Assembly (NCBI GenBank): GCA_023055425.1 | Contig: JALGPY010000013.1 | Coordinates: 13,615,735 to 13,679,734 of the forward strand | DNA from: Linanthus parryae | Lineage: Eukaryota; Streptophyta; Magnoliopsida; Ericales; Polemoniaceae | Reading direction: 5' to 3' | DNA length: 64,000 nucleotides | In this document: positions 56,949 to 64,000 of the stretch, piece after piece | How positions within the stretch are numbered: the first letter of the stretch is position 1 | Layout: every line of letters starts with the position of its first letter | Notes under the pieces: generated by a model | What the model was told of the DNA's origin: nothing | What the model saw: only the letters and a program-made list of their open reading frames with translations | The model's database searches: none | Translations under genes and position numbers: made by a program

Positions 56949-58113
56949 ACACACACACACATTGTCTGCACTTTGATTTATTGACTCATACCCAAAAGTA
57001 TTGGTTAAATGAGTTGGCCCAAGCATATAGAAAAGCAGAAAAATCGAATAAAGTTAAAAATTTGAGAAAAGGGCAACTTAGGGTCTAGAAACCGAAGAGA
57101 ATCATGTGAAAGAGCTGACGAGAGTAGGAAGCACCGTAGTAGGGAGACTTTAATTATAGTATTTTGTGCACAAGTCTCACGAAGGGATGTCCCGGGTATC
57201 TAGGGAATGGTGAAAGTCGATTACGGGCATAGTTTTTTCTCTTTTATTGTGCTAGGAGAATTGAGTCTCGAGGTGATTGAATATTTCATTTCCCGTGGAA
57301 AATTGTGCACTCTTAGAATTTGGAGTGGACCCTCATGCTGATTCGGTACCATGTGGTACGAGTCTTCGGCCTAAGTGAAGCCGGGAGCGTAAACCACAAT
57401 CCCTTAAGGTGGTTCTAAGAGAAAATCCTAAAAATCCCACACTCTTAATCTCTATAGCATGTTTGTAAAAACAGATGAGAAAAGAAAAGAAAATTTAAAA
57501 ATTTAAAAACTGTGCTTCAAGGAGAAACAATCTAATGTGCGGAAAATTTGGATTCAATACAACGTAGAGCTTAAGAGGGAAACTAAAGTCAAGTCGCATT
57601 ACACGGGAGATGTGTCTCCAAGTAATGGGACGATTTTCATTCAAAGAAATAACGGCTAAGAGGGTCTAAATACCTCACATGAATTGGCGAAGAAAGATCA
57701 TTTAGTAGCTTGAGATGCCTAGACCCTTTGAGTTGAAAGACGCGCCGTATCTTGGTTTGATTTGGTGGATGTTTGCGGACGCCTTAGTGAGTTTTTGCAT
57801 GTACGTGTTGTGAATTCTCAAAATGAGCTAGTGAGGATTTGATGATTTCGGTTCATGATAGAGAGTTTGCCCAATCTCGCCAAAAAGAAATTGTTACTTT
57901 GTTGCATTGTACATACTTGAGTTGCATTGTATATATCATGTAGTTTTTATAGTCGTGTCTTTGTGTATTGAGTGTTGAGTCGTGTTGGCTAGTGGATGGA
58001 AAGTATGAAAAGCGGTGGGGGTATGCATTTGTGGTACGGATATGTATGCAATGTCTCTTTTGTGGGGTTGAGCGTCATCGTTGCTCCGGACGAGCAAAGA
58101 GTAAGTGTGGGGG
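56662..58113 (+). mobile_element. A2 3' non-coding region with microsatellite and polypurine tract
   Basis: It contains the 'gttgaggacaaggaagcgct taagtgtggggg' block (56717-56750, shared in type with A1), a (GT)n-(TA)n-(CA)n microsatellite (56876-56962) and the polypurine tract agtaagtgtgggggaatt (58100-58117). No supported gene. Confidence 0.65.
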
Positions 58114-58117
58114 AATT

Positions 58118-59217
58118 CGATAGCGCCTTTTGGGAGCTATATTTCTTTAGCATTTACCACACGAGTTAGAGGTTTTTGGGAGTCTTTCGAGCCTAATGTT
58201 GATGAAAGAATGCATATTTATCACTTCTTTCTTCATATGTTTAATTAAAATCTGGGCACATTTTTTATGTTTAATTTATGATTTATTTGACGGATCTAAT
58301 CGATTGGTATAGTGTTTGTAGTCTTTGACAAGAAACGGGGCTTAAGGAGCGTATTGGACCAAGCACGCGAGCTTCAGATGCTAGGAAGAACAAGGAAAGA
58401 GGCTCGGGAACCAAGAGTTGAAGATTCAAGAATAATTCTGCAGAGCATTTCACACGAAATTGAAGCATTTTGTGCGAATGACTTTGCATGAAATCACGGG
58501 TATTTCACACAAAATACCCTGGAGCTGGCGCATAATTTTGGGGTTATTTTATAAATATCAAGACTTGGTCTTCATTACTTCGACCTAGGAAACAAAGGGC
58601 GGTAGATAAGAGAAAAGAACAAGTTGAAGAGCTAAGGAGATAAGTTGGAGAGCATCTAGGATCAATGAGACGAACTAGGATCGACGCGATTACATCATTT
58701 TTAGCGTTTGATCTATTTTCTTCCTTCTTCTATTTGTATGGAATATTACACGATGCTTTCATTAGTTATGAATAGCTAAGCTCATACCTAGGCATATATG
58801 GAGAGCCTAGGGGTTTATGTTTCGATGGATATTTTTGGATTCTATTTGAACTTTCATGTACAATTGTTTGCTTTATGGTTGAGGAACTAGTTTATTAATC
58901 GTTTTGAGCTTTACTTGTGACGTGGTAGAGTAAATATTTATGATTAATGTTTTAGTTATAGTTCATGAAATGAACTATGCTTATTGATAACTTGTGTTGG
59001 CTAAACAAATGTATGCTGAGCTTAGTTCTTAGCAAGGTACGAGTCATGACCCGAACTTTTTATATAACTAGTGAGTGTGTGAAAGCAACTCTACCCTAGT
59101 TGGGATGAGTATACAAATGCATTCCTGAATCAACAAGAGCGAGAGGAGAGTTGATTAGGAGTGGCTAGAAGAGGGTAAATTCAGTAGGACGTCGTGATGT
59201 GTCTGTGTAGTGGTGGT
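58118..59217 (+). mobile_element. 3' LTR of element A2, truncated by a later insertion
   Basis: It starts after the polypurine tract (cgatagcgccttttgggagc) and aligns with 37949-38863 plus 49077-49255. It stops at 59217 after gtgtagtggtgg, where the A1-type LTR begins; the 5' LTR continues another 450 bp. The ancestral TG start appears mutated to CG. Confidence 0.85.
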
Positions 59218-60198
59218 TGATAACTCCTTAATAAGAGTTACCATACGTATACTTTACATTATTATTTGTGTGCGTTTCAGTGCAAAGTGATGAATTTCGG
59301 GCTTATTTGAAGAGAAAATGCTTTTTAGGATGTTTTATAGCTTAAATGAACAATCCACGCATTTATTGAATAGTTTTACGTATGATTTGCATGATTTTGT
59401 CACATTTTATATTCGCGGTAGTGTTCGTGTTGTGATTTACAGGAACATTGTATGAGGAGAGCAAGTGGAGAGAAGAAACGAGCTTCGGGAGTCAAGAGGA
59501 AGAAAGAGAAGCAAAGTTAGAGGAGCAAAAGTAATGAACCTTCATTATTTTGATGATATCTTGGGTCAAGGTCTGCTGACGGTGAAAAATGAAAGAAGAC
59601 TCAAATAGCTTCACAACGATAGGTCACGGAGCTCAATCAAAGGTTGGACGAGAAAGTTATGATCCGGTGAAGACGACGCAAAAACAAAGAAGAGCTGGAA
59701 AAGTTCACTGGAACAGTCTTCAGTATTCGGGATATATCTCGAGCTACATATGGAATTTTGGAGCAAGGCCTACACCATTTGGAAGTAGACATTTAGGGAT
59801 TTCCAACAATATAATATAGGACCAAACCGGAGTCTGGATGAGGGAGAAAAGGCCCGCGCAATGTCAGCTTATGCATTATGTCCGAGAATTGCAAAGTGGA
59901 GGGGCGGAATTGCAAATTCGGAAAAGTACATTAAAAATCGTGCACATGCTTTGCAAAAAGCGTTCTTGGACCTTGAAGGAAGAAGAGGTCGCTAGAGAAA
60001 GTTAGGAGACCGCTCCCGAGCCATTGAAGAGCTCGCATTCACTGCCGGATCAATGAATCATCGTTTGATCTCTCTAACTCCCTTTATCTCTCTTGTTTTT
60101 GATGAATAATTTGAAATTCTTCGTTGTATTCCAAACTATGATTAGCTAAAATCTTTAGGAACAGGACCTAAGTTTTGGGGGTTAGGTTTTTGAAGGGG
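59218..60198 (+). mobile_element. A1-type Athila-like LTR, truncated
   Basis: It starts TGATAACTCC and follows the A1 LTR at 4887 (gtgcgtttcagtgcaaagtg, ttttacgtatgatttgcatg, agcaagtggagagaagaaac). It is cut at about 60198 by a minus-strand Sirevirus LTR. It may be a 5' LTR, 3' LTR or solo LTR; the window does not tell. Confidence 0.75.
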
Positions 60199-61275
60199 TG
60201 TACAGTAGGTAGAAATACAAAAGCAATACTCTAGAGGGGGGGGGGGTTGAATAGAGTATGCAGAATTTTGCCAAACTGTTCAAGAGTAGTGGTTTCAAAA
60301 GATTTGTAAAGAGATTCAAGGACTTGAAATGAGTTTCAAGTCCTTCGAATGAAAAATATTAAAGTATGAAAGGACTAAGTCTGTTTCAAGGCCTTGAAAT
60401 GAGTTTCAAATTCTTAAAATGAAATTGTTTTGAATGCTGCAAAAATTCAAAGTATGAAGCTTGAAAGAAAATGCAAGAGACACAAGATATATAGAGTTCA
60501 GTCCAATTGGACCTACATCTCTACTTCAGGGATCTTCTACCTGTAGGATTTTCAACACAATTCTAATTAATCAACAGCTAAGCCCTAGATCTCAAGCACA
60601 GAGAGATGTCTTACTCTGTTACAGCTTGTGGTTCTGACTAACCTATCTAGTACCTTCTCTATCTATCTGATTAATTAAAAATTCTCCATTGTTCACCTTG
60701 AACAATCCTTGATAATTATAACAAGAAGTATTATCAAAATTATATACAAATCAAGTTGAGAACAAGAAGAACACAGGGGATGAAACTGAAGTGAGTAAGC
60801 ATTGTTCTTCTGATGATTGGATTGAAAGAGATGAATCTGCTTCTTTGTTGCTTGTCAATCCTTGAGTGTTTTGAGTGTCTATGCCAATTGTCTATCTAGT
60901 TCTCTCTCAAATTCCTTCAACAGTTCTGCTTTTAAACACTCAGTTTGAATTGAAGATCTTCAGAATCTTCTTTAACAAACTTTCATGAAAATTAGCTTTA
61001 GATCTTGACTAATTGAACAACATCTTCCAACGGTTAGTAGTTCAGTATCTTCCAAGATATTGATTTGATCTTGTTGGAAGTATGTTGAGAGGCTTTAAAA
61101 CGTAGCGGATCAATCACAGAATCAAGTCATCAAGTATTTTCCATTCCTGCAAAACATAAGCTAGGAAACAGATTCCTATAAAATAGGAAACACAATATCC
61201 CTGCATAACTGAGTCAAACAGATGATGTTAGATCCTGTAAAATGTGTAAAAATACTTTGTCTTTCACCATCAAGT
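60199..61275 (-). mobile_element. Sirevirus-like LTR, minus strand, truncated
   Basis: Near 60232-60255 it has the ctctag-poly(G)-ttgaatagagtatg block (inverse of the C-run block at 49008-49033), ttcaaggccttgaaa motifs (60386), and later the inverse of the LTR phrases agatgatgaaagacaaa (near 61255). The LTR start is missing because the Angela-like element begins at 61276. Confidence 0.8.
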
Positions 61276-62706
61276 TGTTGGAATAGATGCCCTAGAGGCA
61301 ATCTAGTTTAGTATGAATTTGTATTTGGCTAGAAAATTCATTTATTATTTATTGGATATTTAATATAATGAAGTCCTTAGATTTACAATCGTGTTGTTTA
61401 TCTTAAATATCCCTAGTCAAGTATAATGATTAAATGGGACAATCATCTATAGACTAGTATGGGGTTGGATTGATATGGAGATATCACGATCCAACACATA
61501 GGTGTGCATTACGGAATGTTGCACTGGATTGACCCATCACCGAGAAGGCTACATACATGTTATGTTAAGTCACAAGTGCTTCTCGGGTACAATGGTATTG
61601 ACATCCTTAGACTTGAAGTCACTAGATATTCTAGTTGTGGATCATTGTGATCTTGGTAGCGTTAAACGCTACACCGTGACTGGGTAGTTATAAAGGCGTG
61701 TACTGGATACAATGAGAAGCAAGCTTAGAGATCGTAGTGGACGTAGAGAGGATTTGCCCCTCCCACATAACGGGAGCAAATATCCTAGGCCACTCGAAGG
61801 ATAGTGCTTATAGAATGTCTGGCCAGACTCAAATAAATCAATATGGGATATTGATGTTATTTGCACGAATAAGGCTATTCCATGGATCGAGAAACTAGGG
61901 ATTGGATATACGAGTGTGACTTGTATGTCTCGTGTCCAATCCGGATATGGAGGCAAAGGGATGAGACAATTACTTGTACAAGGTTGTCTAGATGACTATT
62001 CTATTAGTTGGCTAGAATGGATGTTTTGCTAGAAACCGCTCCATATTAGCAAAGAGTTGCTACCAACTAGATAGAACCTATGGGGTCACACGCTATATAG
62101 AGTTGTACTAGATTTGGGAATTAATTAATTGGATTAATTAATTAGAAGGATCACTTTGCAAACCCTTGCAAACTTAGTAGGGACTAATTTGCAAGGAAGG
62201 GACTAAATTGAATTCTAGTAGGACTAGAATAAGTCCTTTAGGTAGTTAACAAGGAGTTGTTGGACTATATAAAGGACCCTCCTTCCTTCCATCCTTATAA
62301 CTTATGCTCTAAAGAGAACATAACAAGAGTGGGAGAGAACAAAGGAGAGAGATCAAGCAACAAAGGAGGCCGACGCCCCCCTTGCCGCCGCCCTCGTCCC
62401 CGTCGGCCAAAAGGAAGGGCCGAGCCCCTTTCTTTTGTCTCGTTTTACGTGATTCCTTCACCCTCCTCTCATTCCGGGCTAGCACCAAGGAGATTGGAGA
62501 TCTAGGATCAACTCTAGGCGTGGATCAACTATAGAGAACGTGACACTATTCGCGTTTGAAGTCATCAAGGAGAACCCAAAGGTGTGTTTATGATTTCTTA
62601 CCTTCACTATCGTTATGCATCTAGACTTGTGATCCTTGGAGGGTTTTGCATGGTTGTTTGTTTGATTATGCTTCCGTTTGCGCGATCCATGAATCAAAAC
62701 CCTACA
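61276..62706 (+). mobile_element. 5' LTR of an Angela-like Ty1/copia element
   Basis: It starts TGTTGGAATAGATGCCCTAG, close to the classic Angela/BARE LTR start, and ends ...AAAACCCTACA directly before the primer-binding site. Length is 1431 bp. It includes a GC-rich patch at 62370-62420 typical of the U5 of this group. Confidence 0.88.
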
Positions 62707-62707
62707 G

Positions 62708-62720
62708 TGGTATCAGAGCC
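62708..62720 (+). promoter_or_regulatory. Primer-binding site (tRNA-iMet)
   Basis: TGGTATCAGAGCC begins two bases after the Angela-like LTR end and matches the 3' end of initiator tRNA-Met. Confidence 0.92.
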
Positions 62721-63979
62721 ACAGGTCATAGAGCATAAACGTAGTTTATGTGTTACATTCTTGTTGTTTTACACCTTAATTTGTTGTTTATCGCGTAAAA
62801 CAAGACAAATCAAGCATGGGATGCAATTTGTCAATAATTAGATCATAACAAGACCCAATTTTGCATTGGATGCATGAATTGGTGAGTTTGAGAAATTTTA
62901 GGATCTTAGATCTAGGGTTTGGGCATCCTTGGGGAAGAAGGAGTTCTCCCAAAACAAGGAAACAACCAAACTTGGGCTCCAAGCAAGGAGGTTGTTTTGG
63001 AAACAACCTCCACAAGGAGGTTCGGCCCCCTAGGGGACCGCCCCCCTTGCTTGCCGCCCAAGATTGGCGCCCTAAGGGGCCGGGCGGCCCTAACCCGCGG
63101 GCCTAGCTTGCGGGTTTTGGGCCGGGCCGGCCCTAGGGCCTTATGGTTCACTTTGTTTGGGCCCGGGCAATTGGATTGTTGGGCCCATGGACCGTTTTAA
63201 CCCTAGAAATCCTAAAATCAATTAAAATTGACCAAGCGCGTTAAAATTGGATTTTAACTGTTTATGTGCAAATCGCATGGTGATTGGATATGGCCTTAGG
63301 ATGTGGTTTGATGTGGATGTTTAATTTTGTGGTTTGGTTTTACGGCCTGCGAGCTGATCAATTAATTGTAATAATTAATTAGGGTTTTATGGCCTGCGTG
63401 CCATTTTTTTTCTCAACTTGTGAGATTTATTTTATTTAGTATAGATATTAGCTAGTGCTAGATAAAGTAGATTGTTAGCCAAGATTGAAGAAAAGAAGCC
63501 CAAAGCCAAAGAAGCCACAAAAGATGGAGCATGGAGCATGGAGCATTCCACATGACTATGAAGGATGGACCAAAAGATCAAGACGCATGGAGATGTGTTT
63601 GCTTAGGGTTCATAGATAATTCCATTGGCTTGGAATTATCTTAGTCTAGAAAAGGCCATATCCACATCACGTTTAATTTCTGTTTTGTGGTTGTTTATTT
63701 ATTGTCTTATTATTTGTGTGGTTGGTGTATGGATGATGCATGCAATTAGGATAATAAGATAATTAGACAACCCGGATCTATTATTTGGAGTTGTGCCCAA
63801 ACTCAAATAGATAGATTAGTTGATATTGATCAACAAAATAATTAAAATTAAAGAAAAATCCCTCAAATTTTAAATATTGTGTTCTTGCCTTCTCGTTATT
63901 TAACCACTCATTATCATCATTATTTATCAAGTTCGTGCGTGCCAAAGCATGGCGACTTGGTTCATAATGATGGAATGCG
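62721..63979 (+). mobile_element. Angela-like 5' leader
   Basis: A leader of about 1.26 kb with a GC-rich patch (63010-63180) and a perfect 11-bp stem-loop (62987-63011). No gene was recognised; the open frames at 62861-63200 overlap on both strands in the GC-rich patch and look like chance. Confidence 0.6.
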
Positions 63980-64000
63980 ATGGCACGTAACAATGTGCAA
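63980..64000 (+). CDS. Start of the Angela-like gag, cut by the window edge
   Basis: The last seven codons read MARNNVQ. Position after an LTR, primer-binding site and long leader, and similarity to the MA(R/N)N start I know for Angela-type gag, support this as the gag start. Only 21 bases are visible. Confidence 0.5.

Noticed and set aside
56835..57088. Open frames on both strands with Tyr-Ile repeats
   Set aside because: They are translations of the (TA)n microsatellite.
62861..63200. Three overlapping frames on both strands
   Set aside because: GC-rich leader of a retrotransposon; overlap on both strands and lack of domains suggest chance.

Overview
This is nuclear DNA from a flowering plant, probably a dicot; I cannot name the species. 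The reasons are GT-AG introns, long AT-rich spacers, (GT)n/(TA)n/(CA)n microsatellites, and dense nested LTR retrotransposons of plant-specific lineages (Athila-like Ty3/gypsy, Sirevirus-like and Angela-like Ty1/copia) together with MULE, hAT, Stowaway and Helitron-type elements. Only two host genes are supported: a class I formin (+ strand, 12169-16385, four exons) and a double-hotdog acyl-CoA thioesterase of the ACOT9/BFIT type (- strand, 17728-28112, five exons). They are convergent, about 1.3 kb apart. All other coding signal belongs to transposons, mostly broken.

Layout. 1-6489: the 3' part of an Athila-like element (A1: gag, protease, long non-coding tail, 3' LTR), inserted in an older Angela-like copia LTR whose remnant follows (6490 to about 7000). 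7385-9270: 5'-truncated L1-type LINE. 9356-11793: a 2.4-kb element with long terminal inverted repeats, ending about 375 bp upstream of the formin start codon. 12169-16385: formin. 17110-17257: a MITE with a perfect 9-bp target duplication. 17728-28112: thioesterase; its third intron is 6.5 kb because it holds a nest of hAT-like, foldback, Stowaway, MULE-like and Helitron-like elements. 28340-29624: three more MITEs. 29985-32440: copia debris, including a 195-bp tandem duplication across a primer-binding site.

32620-64000 is one deep nest. A minus-strand Sirevirus (3' LTR, env-like region, RNase H, RT) is cut inside RT by a second Athila-like element (A2, from 37949). The A2 5' LTR is split by a complete plus-strand Sirevirus-like element (38864-49071) with 1.3-kb LTRs and a perfect CTTAG target duplication. 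The A2 interior holds a tRNA-Asp primer-binding site, gag and protease, a minus-strand solo LTR, an unassigned second ORF and a polypurine tract. Its 3' LTR (from 58118) is cut by an A1-type LTR (59218), that by a minus-strand Sirevirus LTR (60199), and that by an Angela-like copia element (61276) whose LTR, primer-binding site, leader and first gag codons run off the window.

The most unusual signals are: (1) two Athila-like elements, A1 and A2, that pass from gag-protease straight into the post-pol tail with no reverse transcriptase, RNase H or integrase, so they look like a mobilised gag-protease lineage; (2) element-specific palindromes scattered through LTRs, non-coding DNA and even coding DNA (TTCAAGGCCTTGAA in the Sirevirus family, ATTTCG-NNN-CGAAAT-type motifs in A2); (3) a short hairpin MITE family with perfect 9-bp duplications. 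All calls come from reading the sequence; no database search was run.
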